From Gymnogyps californianus (Eukaryota > Chordata > Aves > Accipitriformes > Cathartidae): a stretch of DNA of 64,000 bases. Positions 51,788-62,479 of the stretch are shown piece after piece. The notes beneath the pieces are model-generated. The model saw only the letters and a program-made list of their open reading frames with translations. It was not told the DNA's origin and made no database searches. The first letter of the stretch is position 1. Each line of letters opens with the position of its first letter. Both the position numbers and the translations under genes were made by a program. The DNA is taken from contig NC_059483.1 in the NCBI RefSeq assembly GCF_018139145.2, positions 3,225,001 through 3,289,000 on the forward strand, given 5' to 3'.

Positions 51788-51862
51788 ATATTTGTACAGT
51801 GCTTTGAAGATGTAAAGCACTAAATATGTGCTAATTATAATTATAATTACTTATTATTATCA
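51788..51862 (+). mobile_element. Ancient SINE/LINE tail fragment
   Basis: TTTGTACAGTGCTTTGAAGATG, then TAAAGCACTAAATATGTGCTAATTATAATTA and TTATTATTAT, match the general amniote repeat tail ACAGTGCTTTGAAGATGAAAAGCGCTATATAAGTGC followed by TTATTATT. It is old and short. Confidence 0.5.
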
Positions 51863-51864
51863 AA

Positions 51865-54800
51865 CTCTTTCTTCTCTTTGTTCTATGTGACTGTGTCTAT
51901 GAGGAGGCACAGAGGTTGCTGCCCTGGAAGCATCTTTGCCTCTTAGAGGCCTGAATTAAAAGCATTTGTTTCCTGGGGAAAAAGAAAAGAAGAATAACCC
52001 GGACAGGCTTGCAGAGGGATGGGAGAGGTAGTGAAGACGTAGAGCGTCTCAGCTTCACTGGGGCGCTTTGTTATATTTGTGTTTACAAGCCTTATCCAAT
52101 CCTGTATATATATCATGCTCTGTCTGGAAGACAGGAGTTAGGATTAATGCCTTGTTCTCCGAGGGACAAATGATGGCCTTTTGAAAGGCCGTTAAGGTGC
52201 CTGTTTTCACCCCGATCCCGTCGGGGGGGATGCTGCGAAGATGCCGTGGGAGGCGCGGGAGCTGAGCCCCTGCCCTGCCACTGGCCCCGCCGGCCCCGCT
52301 TGGTGATTGCTGCTTCCACCAGCAACGATTCCCGAGTGTGCACTGTCCTGCTCATTGCTAACACCTTCCCTACACAAACAGCAGATTGCATTGCAGCTGT
52401 CTTTTTGATATAGTATAGAGAAGGGGGAAAAAAAAAAATCCCATTCTGCTAACGTTGGAGTCCTTTTCAGATTGCTTGGCAATGACACACAGGGGCCTGT
52501 GTGCCCGTCCTCCTCCCCTCATTGCTAGCCCTGCTTGATGCAGCTGTTTCTGCAGGCCTGATTTCTTCTGTGGTCCCTGTTTCCCCAAGCGATGCAGTGT
52601 TTTGCTCCCACTATCTAAAATTAAACTTTCCCATCACCATTGTCTGGCAGCCCCGATCCAGGCTGCTGCCAGCACCACACACTCCGCTACTCCTTCCTTC
52701 CCTTCCCAGGAGCTTAACTCAACTGCTTTTTGCTTTCTGTGTGCTTTTCCTGGCATGAGTTTAATGAACTAAATGCCATGTTTTTAATTTGAACGTACAT
52801 ATACGCGCTTAAAGACAGAGGTCAGATTGACAGCGCTGGAAAATGAAGCCTTCTGCAGGTTTGCAGAATGGGGAGAGGATGGAGAGCTTTTCCCGCACGC
52901 CAAGCAAGCCACTGAAAGCCTTGGGAAGAGATTTACCTTCTCACATTTAGATGCGGCCGGTGTCACTCACTTTGCTGCTAGAACAGCATGGTAGTTTTGG
53001 GAGGAGGGGGTTTTCTGGGTTTTCCTTGTCTGTAAAGGATATCTTGTAGTTCTTAGCAGAATGTTAAACAGATCTGCTCTGTGCATGCATCTGTACAGTG
53101 CTTTCTTTCTCTCTTGTCTAGCATGAAGTGACACAAGAGCAATACTTTCTATAAATAACTTCCAAAAGGAGCTAGTAATTATTAATGCAGAGAATACCGA
53201 AAGAGAAAGAAAACAGCATTTCACAGCAAGAACTTTTAATGAGTGTGCCATTAAGGCAATCAGTCTGCAAACCACAAAGTGAATTGTAAGGCAACCTTTC
53301 CCTTTCTTTCCTCTCCGCTGAAATCACAACTGCCTTTTTGGGTGTATCTCCCCAAATGATGGTCCATCACCACCCAGGTGAACCAGAAGGATGGTGCCAG
53401 CTTCTGGCCAGCTGACAGCATGCGAGAGGGGTTTTTGGGTGGGATGTTTGCCTTGTACTCTGGGAGCCCAGCAGACCAGGCAAGTATGGGGTTAAAATTA
53501 TGACCCGTATAGAGACTTGAAGTTGAGACTGCTGGAGGACCCTCAAACCTTCACCAGATGCTGTGAACATGTCAGCCGGCTTACACCGGCACCAGGATCA
53601 CGCTGGTGGCTTTGGAGTCAATGGCACTCTAGACCAAAAGCGATGCAGTACTTGGGTAAGCGTCGAGTATCCAGGATGAAACCATGAAGAAAAAGTAACT
53701 TACCCAAGCGCAGGGAGGAACTCCACCGCACAGAGGACCTCAACATTCCTATGAACAATTCTAAACCGCCTTCTTGTAAACTGTAAAACTGTTCAGAAGA
53801 ATTATATTACCAACAAATGTATTTTGTAGAAACCCAGTGCAAACACATTTGCACTAAAAAAAAAAAGATTTAGAAATTTGCTGTCTAATCAACATCTGAT
53901 TTCCGGTGTTTTACAGTGTTAAATATTTGTCTTAAGTGTATTTTTCATTAAATATTTGTATCTTTTCAATGAAAAGACTGATTTATCGAGATTAGTTTTA
54001 AGCACAATCATACTTTTGAAGTCAAGTGTTAAGTTATGTGCCCATCACCTTTAGGGATTTAACATCCATAAGATGTGCAGAGGTAAAGATCTATTGGTGA
54101 CATTAACTCAAGATTGAGGAGAAAATAAAAAAGAGATTGTGGGAAAAGTAAACTATATACACACAGACTAACATTACATGAAATTAAATAATATGGGTGC
54201 ATGGTATTTTGACAGTCAGTCTGGGGTGTTTTACAGTAGCTTTCCAACCAAGATAGAATTTCCAAATGAGGAAATAGGAAATGGCTTTATGTCCTATATA
54301 CTTTAAAGGTTTAAACACTCCATTTGCAAGACACTCGTTATTACTCTGTTTCCGTGTAGGTGGATGAATACTGAATGTTTTGCGAGACAAAAGGTCCCTG
54401 CTGGTTGCTGATTTTTGTCAGTTTTGGAGTGTTCAAATTTCTTTATAATTTCTGATGTTCTTGTGAGACCTTGTTGAGTTAAAAAAAGCTTTCACCTCTT
54501 ACAAAGTGATTTCTGTTATTAATATTTCACAACTGAGGTCTGAGGATTATGAACCTTCTCTCACTGTAGTATTAAACAAATATTTTAAGAAGCGTGGTGG
54601 TTTTGCCAAACAGAATGTAAGCTGATGAATGACTTAATCTGACCCCAGATAGGGCAAGTTATTAAAATAGAAGTCACATTTGTTTAGAAGGGAATGATGT
54701 AACAGAGTAAATGAATGGAGGAGATCTGGAAAATCCAGAGGGAAGTCTTTCCTTTTGGATAAATATAGTGTAATGGAAGGGAGAAACCCCTTGAATATTA

Positions 54801-55150
54801 GCCCTAAAACCTGAAAGTCTTCCTTGACAACGATTGAGAAGTGCTATTCAGAATGAGGCATTAAAATAGGTAGCGACATGCCAACTCTCCTATGGTTTCT
54901 TTTCTTAAGAACTCAGATGTTTCTTTTGGATCATCTTTAGCAGCTGGATGATGTTTTGCCATGTGGGCGGGTGAGTCCAGAGAAGGAAAACTGACACTGT
55001 TGTGTACAGTCCGCGTGTGGTTTCTGTCATTCCCAAGACAGCTTTTTGTTGGCAATGAGATACCAGCCTTCTGTCGGAGGCTTCACCGTGTGCTTTTTGA
55101 CTACCGGACCAATAAGGGGCAATAATTAAAGGAAAAAGGTCTTGGGAGAA
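51865..55150. other. Gene-free stretch
   Basis: No supported gene. A modest GC-rich patch at 52200-52300 carries frames of 72-93 codons on the minus strand with no domain. No clear repeat was seen apart from short A or T runs. Confidence 0.45.
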
Positions 55151-55233
55151 AAAGTCTTGAAGGGAAATTTAGAACAGGTAAGAGATACACGGGAAAGGAA
55201 AGTGAAAACAAAAGATTAGGCAATTTCTTTGCC

Positions 55234-55757
55234 TTGCAATGCATAATAGAGAAGCAGCAAAGAAATACAGCAGGTTGGTTGGGTATATTGCCAGAGGAAT
55301 TGAATATAAATCAAAAAAAAGGAAGCTTTGTTACTGGTGCTGCTTTACCTAGGGTAAGTTTTGAATTGGTCATCACAGAATATCCTGTGGATAATATAAT
55401 GCCTTTTGAAAAAGAGCAGTTTTAGCAGAGAAACAGTATGTCAGAGATCCTGGTTATGAAGGAAAGGCTAAGAAAATTAATTGCATCCTCACTGCCAATA
55501 AGGAAAAAAGAAGACTTCATAATCACTTAATTAAGTGGTTATAAATAAATGATGAGGAAAGTGTATATGATCAGTCCTCACATTCTTATCACATTGGCAC
55601 CAAAACTCCAGTGGGAAAAATGCCTTCCATATACGCACCTGAAGCAGTGCAAGTAGAATATGAAAAATTCAGAGCAACTGAATTGAAAGCATCTATCTTT
55701 CTGCATGGACCTCTTTACAATTATTACAGACCTAGCCTCTGTGTCTCCATCCAAAAC
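55234..55757 (+). pseudogene. Decayed coding-like block, unidentified
   Basis: A frame from 55234 to 55425 ends in VSFELVITEYPVDNIMPFEK and a short remainder. One frame over, 55422-55757 reads 40 residues (beginning LAEKQYVRDPGYEGKAKKIN), one in-frame TAA at 55542, then 71 more residues including HIGTKTPVGKMPSIYAPEAV and ELKASIFLHGPLYNYY before a TGA. One frameshift and one stop across about 170 codons of normal-looking composition is the signature expected of a fairly recent dead coding segment. I do not recognise the protein. It could belong with the block at 50.2-50.9 kb (same strand), but nothing ties them together. Chance is the main alternative. Confidence 0.3.
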
Positions 55758-55869
55758 TGAAAACCCGTTGTAAAAGAGCTTTTTACATAATCCTCATGGC
55801 GAAGGCCAAATTCATCTTGTACCCAAATCAGAATTATCCAGTCAAAGGGAAGTAAGAAGCTTCACATAT

Positions 55870-58760
55870 CTTTGAAGTAAGAACAGGTTGAAATATTACT
55901 AATTTTTTTTCCTGAACCTCTCTGGTGTTTTGATGCAATGTCATGCCAAGAACTAGACATGTCAAGAAGTATACAACTAGACCATAAATAGCTTAAGTTT
56001 AGGAAAAAAAAAAATCTCGTGAAACACTCTAAAGAAAGAAATACCTCAGTTTTGCAGAAACGATAGTCACAACCATACTGGGAAGTGATCGCATTGCAAT
56101 GCTGTCACAATCACATCAGACACCTGGGTCCCAAGACTGACGTTAAGTTGCGTGGTGCAGGAGAGAGGCTCCAGAAGCTCATCCGGAGCAAAAGCATTTG
56201 GCCCTGCTCTGATTTCATCTCTGGGCTCCATCAACTGTTTTCAGTCTAGCCTTGCAACAAACACTTTTCTACATGGAAACCACGCTCTTGCCTTGTCGAG
56301 GCTCCAGATTTGATAGACACGGGCTGAGGAGGAGATCAGGAAGGCCATGGGGATGGCTGTCCCTCGCAGTGGGTTGGAGAAGGCCACCAGCTGGGAAGTC
56401 ACAGACAAAGGAGGCTCTCGGAAGGAATCAGAAAGGTTATCGCGGGGCATCCCACACACAAAGGATAGGAGAGAAGAAATCAAACGTGTCCCTCATCCCT
56501 GCTGGCAATGGCTTGGTGGCGCGCGGGTTTCTCCATCCCAAGGAGCCATTATCCCTGCGCGGATGGCACTTTTTGTCCTTCTCATAACGGAGTTCAAAGA
56601 AACAGTTGTAAAACCAGGAGATAGTGCTGCAAGGTATTGTTCAGATTAGAGAATGAATGAGGTGTGCCTATGGTTGCAGGAATAGTTTCATCTGCACTTT
56701 AAATAAATAGTTGAAGATACTCAGCTACCGGCTTTGGTTAGTGATTGCAGCAAAAAGCAATTATTGTAACTATGCAACTTTCTTCCCTGGCTGCTCTCAG
56801 AACTGACCAGTACAAGTATATTAAGCCTTAGGATAAGAAATTACATGCTTCCTTTGGAAGAGATGAAATACCTCACATGCAGTCATTTTTGTGCTTTTAA
56901 AAGTGTTAGTTAACAATTAAAAGAAGCCCAGATCTACTTATTTTCTCTATTTCTACGGGATTAAAAAGATAGCTTGGGGACTCCACATAAAATTCTGCTC
57001 AGTTGCTCCTTGGCAAAAAAAAAAAAAGAAAAAGAAAAAGAAAGAAACTCTATTAATTGATTAAATTTAATTTAAAATTCACGCAGATGAAAGTTGATTG
57101 TTCACTAGATGAGGTCCTATTTCTGAAGCCCAGAAGCCTCCAGCAAAAACGAGTAGCTGCAGCTCAGCTCATCTTTATTTCATTGAGCTCTGGCTGGACT
57201 GTTTTACTGCACTACTGTTAGTTGTATGGACTAGTCCTTATCATTGTACATTCGTTCTCAACAAAATTTTGATTTTGTAAAGTAAATTGTACTTTCCTGA
57301 CCTGTCAGACGACTGTCACGAGCTTTCATCCACACCTCTAAATACCATTAAGTTATGGTTTCACCCTTGGGTAAAGAATCAGAAGCAACGAGAAGGTCGC
57401 TTGCCTTTTGATTTTAAAGTACCATCTTTGTCGCTGTCTCTCAGCTGAATTTTTTGATGAGGGTGTATGTAAGGTCACAGCAAACATGGTCTTTGCAGAC
57501 TATTGAGGTGTTATACTAGTGATTATTTGGACTTCTTGGTGTGGTTGCCATACATGAAGTCCGCAGGTGCTACAGCTGAGTTTAGTTGATGGCCTTTTAA
57601 GAAAATAACAACAACAAAAAATCTTGTTGTTACCATCAACCACGACCCTGCTTGGATAAGCCTGAATCGCATTGCACGCACAGACAGGAACACGTCCAGT
57701 TCTTCCTGGGTCACGCCAACAACGTGTTTGCTCCGAAGTAGCTGGCCAGGCTGGGCAGGATCCTAGGGCAAGTCAGTTTGTCATTTCTACCCAGATTCAG
57801 ACTGGCCACTCAGTAGTGGAGGAAAAAGCTAATGGATGGTCTTCATCCTGGCCCCGTGCTGATAACTAAGCTCGTATGGCCATGTTCATATATTGCTGTA
57901 TGCATTTATCCCATCTTGTCAACATGTAAGCTTCCACACCTTTATAGGTGCCTGTTGCTGGCAACACAGCAGTCACACAATGCTGCCGCCTCTGTGATTC
58001 ATGACTTCAGTGTGGATAGCAAGAAATTAAAACATTAAGATGTTGTAAGACTCTAGAAAGAATTAGCTGGTTTCTTCAGCACAAGGAGAAACAAAACACA
58101 CACATGTAGATGGACTTAGAGGTAGGAGAATGAAAAGAAAAGCAGATGTGGAATTTCTATGAAAAAAAAATCTATGAAAAGACAGCCTGTCACTCACTGA
58201 CTTCCAGAAACACAGGTTCTGTGGCCTCAAAAGCAATAGGAGAATGGAAAGGGAAGGAAAATTAGCCTTTCTGCAGTACTATGTATTATTTACACAGATG
58301 TTAACAGTAAAAGTTCTGGAAGTGTACAATATACTTATTTAAAAAATTGTATCCTCATACCTGGATGAAAAATATAGCTTTATGATAATTGATTAAAGAA
58401 GATAGGGGCTTGTGAACATTGCAGCATATCAGCTGAATCAAGACTACTTCAGTTAAAGCCAGTGAGTCACATGGGCAATAGACCTATGAAAATGATTGGG
58501 AATCTCGTTCATCCATTCAGAAACATAAGCTTTTTTTGGTTGGTTTTTTCGTTTGTTTGTTTTTGTTTGTTTTTTTACAGTTTAACACACGACACCATTA
58601 ATACAAGTCTGACTATTACTGCAATGCTCTAAACGGAGCTGACAAAACAAAAAGCCTCATTCTTAATTGGAAAGAAAAAGACAGTGCTTGCCAGCCTCCA
58701 CTGTTGCTACCAAGTTGTGTTGCTATAAACCAGCTACACCTCACCCAGCTCTTATTCCTC
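55870..58760. other. Gene-free stretch
   Basis: No supported gene. Overlapping frames of 80-111 codons at 56241-56649 on both strands have no domain. An A/AAAAG-rich tract lies at 57015-57047 and T/G-rich low complexity at 58530-58576. Confidence 0.45.
57015..57047 (+). repeat. A-rich (AAAAG)n microsatellite
   Basis: Thirteen A residues followed by GAAAAAGAAAAAGAAAGAAA. It is a purine-only tract of 33 bases and could be an eroded poly(A) tail, but no element precedes it. Confidence 0.85.
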
Positions 58761-58764
58761 AGTG

Positions 58765-58885
58765 TTTGGGTCAAATTATTTCCCATGATTACCCAGCATA
58801 AGTTGAGAGCAAGTCCATTGACTTCAAAGTCTTGGGCTACATTGGAATGAGGATCTCCTGCAGCTAAGATCAGATTCCCATTTTC
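58765..58885. mobile_element. Ancient amniote interspersed repeat fragment
   Basis: GGGTCAAATTATTTCCC, then TTGAGAGCAAGTCCATTGACTTCAA, then TCCTGCAGCTAAGATCAGATTCCC, follow a repeat widespread in turtle, crocodile and bird DNA (CTGAGAGCAGAATTTGG, TCCATTGACTTCAATGG, AACTGAGATCAGAATCTGG). The family name is not known to me. A similar fragment is at 37413-37485. Confidence 0.55.
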
Positions 58886-58889
58886 CACA

Positions 58890-61800
58890 GGCTACACAAC
58901 CTATTTCTTCCCAAATACCCAATCTGCTCTCATTTCACCGGTAGCTGCCCAGCCGCTCACTCTTAGTGCGGCTCCATGGTTTCTGGCAGACAATAGAAAC
59001 AATGACAGAGAGGGTTGAGTTTGGATTAGTGTATTTTGTCTTGAGCAGAACAAAATATGTTGAGATGGTCTTTTCCTTTTGGCTGCCCAGCGGATTCCAT
59101 TTATTTTGCTTTTAGAGAGATGCTCTGTAAAGACCGTAAAAGTAATTTAAGGTTACTGATACTTTTCTTTGTTGTGCTGTTCGAAAGGGAATGTATTGAC
59201 ATGTGCAAACAAAGAAGGAATAAGCTACCTGATGCTCCCATCACAACCCTGTGCCTCTTTCCTGCTGGATATTATGCTATTATCTTCATCTTCTCAATTG
59301 TATGTATTTGGGCGTTCTCATGTTTAATCTCTAAAATGAGAAAATTTCAATATTGGCAAATAGTGTAAATTCCAGGGGAATTAACAATGCTTACATGAGT
59401 TTCCTCTCACTACTTTCCAAGTGTTATGAGCTGACTTAAATACAACTCTTATTGTATTAAAGTGCAAGGGAAAGTGTGTTATAATCCACGTAGACCCTTG
59501 TCTCTGTCTTTTTGATGGGTGACTCCAAAAACTGTTCACATAAAATGATCATTTCATGCTTTTCCACTTGAATGACTACAGAGCAAGTACACACTTTGAG
59601 TTAAAAAAAAAAAGGCAAAAAAAGCTCAGATGAGGCAGAATTTCCTTAAGTTGGCTTCCATCAGCTGGCAAACAGACCTGTTATAATTTCTTCAATGTAA
59701 GTCCTAAATACTAGTGTAAACAGTAACATTTCTATGGTGTCTCAGTCAGAAACAAAGAGTAAATTAATTGGAAATGGGCTACTATCAAAATATAAAAATT
59801 GCAGACCAACCCAGGAACCGTACGCATAGATAGTAAGGTAATCCGCTTTCACTAAAGCTTGCAAAGCTTGTTCAACCACATGGATGTAAAAATTCATCAG
59901 GTATCACTTCACTTATATTCAAAAAGGTATCTACAGTATTTTTGAAAGGGAAACTAGTTTACTGAATTTCATATAAATATTAGAGCACAGATTATGTATA
60001 TATTTTGGAGATTTTTCACTTAGCCATTGCTGTAATTTTTGATAATAAAAATCTAGAATGTGTAAATACCTTGCAAAAATGCTAAATTACCGAGACCAAG
60101 AAGAGTATCTTATCTATGCCATCCTATTAAGTATTTGCAACAATGATGTGAACTAAAAGTATATATTTGTCCAGCAGGTTGTGACATAGACAAAAAAAAT
60201 TATATGTAAGAAGTGCTGCGTGTGCAATGACGTGTAGCCTTTGATATACGTGCCTTCCATGGATCTGACAACTTCTTTTTCTGTTTTTCCCTTGAGGTTT
60301 AACATGGGAAAATGAGTGGTTTGCTTTGGGTGACTTTTACACTTATCTGAAAGGCTGTGTTAGGTAGGACAGTAGGCATAAAATGGCTTCCCAGCATATT
60401 TCCACCCCTTTGGTGGCTGCACTTCAGTGATAGAGGAGATTTCTATAAAATAATAAATATCACCTTACAATTCCATGGCACTCCTCAATGGCAGACCTAA
60501 ATGCTCTTTACAAATAACACAGAAGCATTATTATCCTCATTTTACCCATTGGAAAACTCAGACCAAAAATCTCAGATCTTTATTTATGAACTAATTAGCC
60601 TGAATGAATCATCATGTACAGAAATTTATATATATACACATACATATATATAAAAATATTATAGATATTTTGGCTAAAGTGTTTCGTATTGGTTTTGCAC
60701 AATACCCCATCCAGTTTGCAGTGGTATCCCTGGGAAATCCTGACTACAGTATGAGCTTTTATTTGGATTCTTATGGTCCAAAGACAACATTGTATAGAAC
60801 TAATCCATAATACTGCACATGGACAAAAGAAATCCAACCCTCAACCCCAGGGCCCTACAGCAGTGGTATCAAATATGATTTACAAGATGCCTTTTCCTTT
60901 ACACTTCCTGCTGTAGGTGAACTGGATTATCACAGTGATGCCTTGAATGCTTAATTTCTGGATGCAGGTGTTTCTTTTCAGGAGCTCACTTAAGGTCACC
61001 ATTCTGAAGATGAAAGTGAGACATGAAACATTTTCCTTTTTTTGTTGCAAAGTCTAATTTCTCAAGAGATCATCCCATTTGGGAGTCTGATTCACTATAA
61101 ATGATAGCCCCTTGCTTGAAAGAGAAGCACTCAGGTAAGGGGGAAAAAGGATTAAGAATAAAGGCGTATAAGGCATAGTTCCTTTTATTTTCATTAATCG
61201 GTATAAAAATTTATGTAGAATTTAAAGATTGAAGCAATCTAATGTGCCAGAATTAATAGATACAATCAGATAATTACTGCATTTTAATGAATATTAGAAT
61301 ATCAAATATTCAGGCCTTGAAGTACGCTTTATTTCTATCATTCTCTTCTAACATTTTAATTTTTGCTGTGTGTAAACTCAGTGAAATGCATTCAAGCGCA
61401 GAAAGCCGGCAGCTAGACTTGTAATATCACCCTGGTCCTATCTGAAATCTCATAGAAAGCTTAGGTGAGAATTTAAGAGCTACATGAATCTGTACTCATA
61501 TCTGCAGAGATGCCCGTTCCACTTTTTATGACAGAGTAAATGTTTGCCTCTGATCCTTAACCACCACGATATTGCGAATCTGGGCCACTACACGCAAGTC
61601 ACAGGGACACCTGGAGAAACAATATAATAAAAGCTATTGCTGCTCTTCCTCTGACAAACATCCCCCTGCTGACTGTCCCCACACACATTTCTGCAGGTCA
61701 GTTCTTCTCACTGCTGGTACATCACGGCAAGAGCTCGTAGCTCTTCTCTTTGCCCTGCCATGAAGCTGCACCAACGCTATCTTGAGGGAGCTCTGCATCC

Positions 61801-62360
61801 ATCTTGTGTCTGCTTTAGCCTGTGCCCCAGGGCTCAGGAGGGGTTCAGTACAATTTCTCTGGTGATTCTTCGGAACCCTCACCCTGTGTCTTATTAAGGC
61901 TCTAATTAGGCTTCCTTGCCAGTCCAAAAACTCTTTGCATAATTGTTTTTCAACTCTCAACTCTCTATAAAAAAGGCCCTATAAAGATTTTACAGAGCTG
62001 AATATTGGTCTTTCTTAATAGATTTCTGGAAATAAAAATTATCTGCAGAAAAAAGATAACTTGTATTCTCTCTGTATAACTGTACCATCATTTTCTCCTT
62101 TGTGAATTTGCATTAGTAATTAACAGTGCTATGTATTTAAACTACTTAAACAGTGTATATCTATGGTTACTGACTTCTGGGTAAGCAGCTTCAAGGTTTT
62201 ATTAACTTATAATTATCAAATTAGTTTTACCTATTTTTTCAGCCAATTTACCACTGAATAATTCATGAATAATAGAATAGCTAGGAATAATCTCAGGTAC
62301 TCTCTGAGCTTTGCTCTGCAGCTGAGTGTCAACTGTTGTGATTGCAGAGTGCCGTCGTGG
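58890..62360. other. Gene-free stretch with short repeats
   Basis: No supported gene. The 103-codon frame at 59057-59368 has a hydrophobic stretch near its end (AIIFIFSIVCIWAFSCLI) but no other sign of coding. A TATATACACATACATATATATA microsatellite with flanking inverted symmetry lies at 60626-60652. Confidence 0.4.
60495..60578 (+). mobile_element. MIR/L2-like 3' tail
   Basis: AATGCTCTTTACAAATAACAC followed by AAGCATTATTATCCTCATTTTACCC and ATTGGAAAACTCAGACC matches the shared MIR/L2 phrase (GCGCTTTACAAATATTAAC, ATTATTATCCCCATTTTACAG, ATGAGGAAACTGAGGC). It is among the clearest of the ancient fragments here. Confidence 0.65.
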
Positions 62361-62365
62361 TGACA

Positions 62366-62476
62366 GGAATCAGAATCACAGAGTCAGAGAATATCTTGAG
62401 TTGGAAAGGACTCATAAGGATCATCAACTCCAAATCCCTGCTCCTTGTGGGACTATCTAAAACTAAACCATGTGAA
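62366..62476 (-). mobile_element. CR1 LINE 3' end, antisense
   Basis: GGAATCAGAATCACAGAGTCAGAGAATATCTTGAGTTGGA is the reverse complement of the avian CR1 3' end, whose sense strand ends in repeated ATTCTRTG units. It continues as AAAGGACTCATAAGGATCATCAACTCCAA, then CTGCTCCTTGTGGGACTATC and AAAACTAAACCATG, in CR1 order. This is a 5'-truncated copy of about 110 bases with its 3' end at 62366, younger-looking than the fragment at 25.4 kb. Confidence 0.82.
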
Positions 62477-62479
62477 CTG

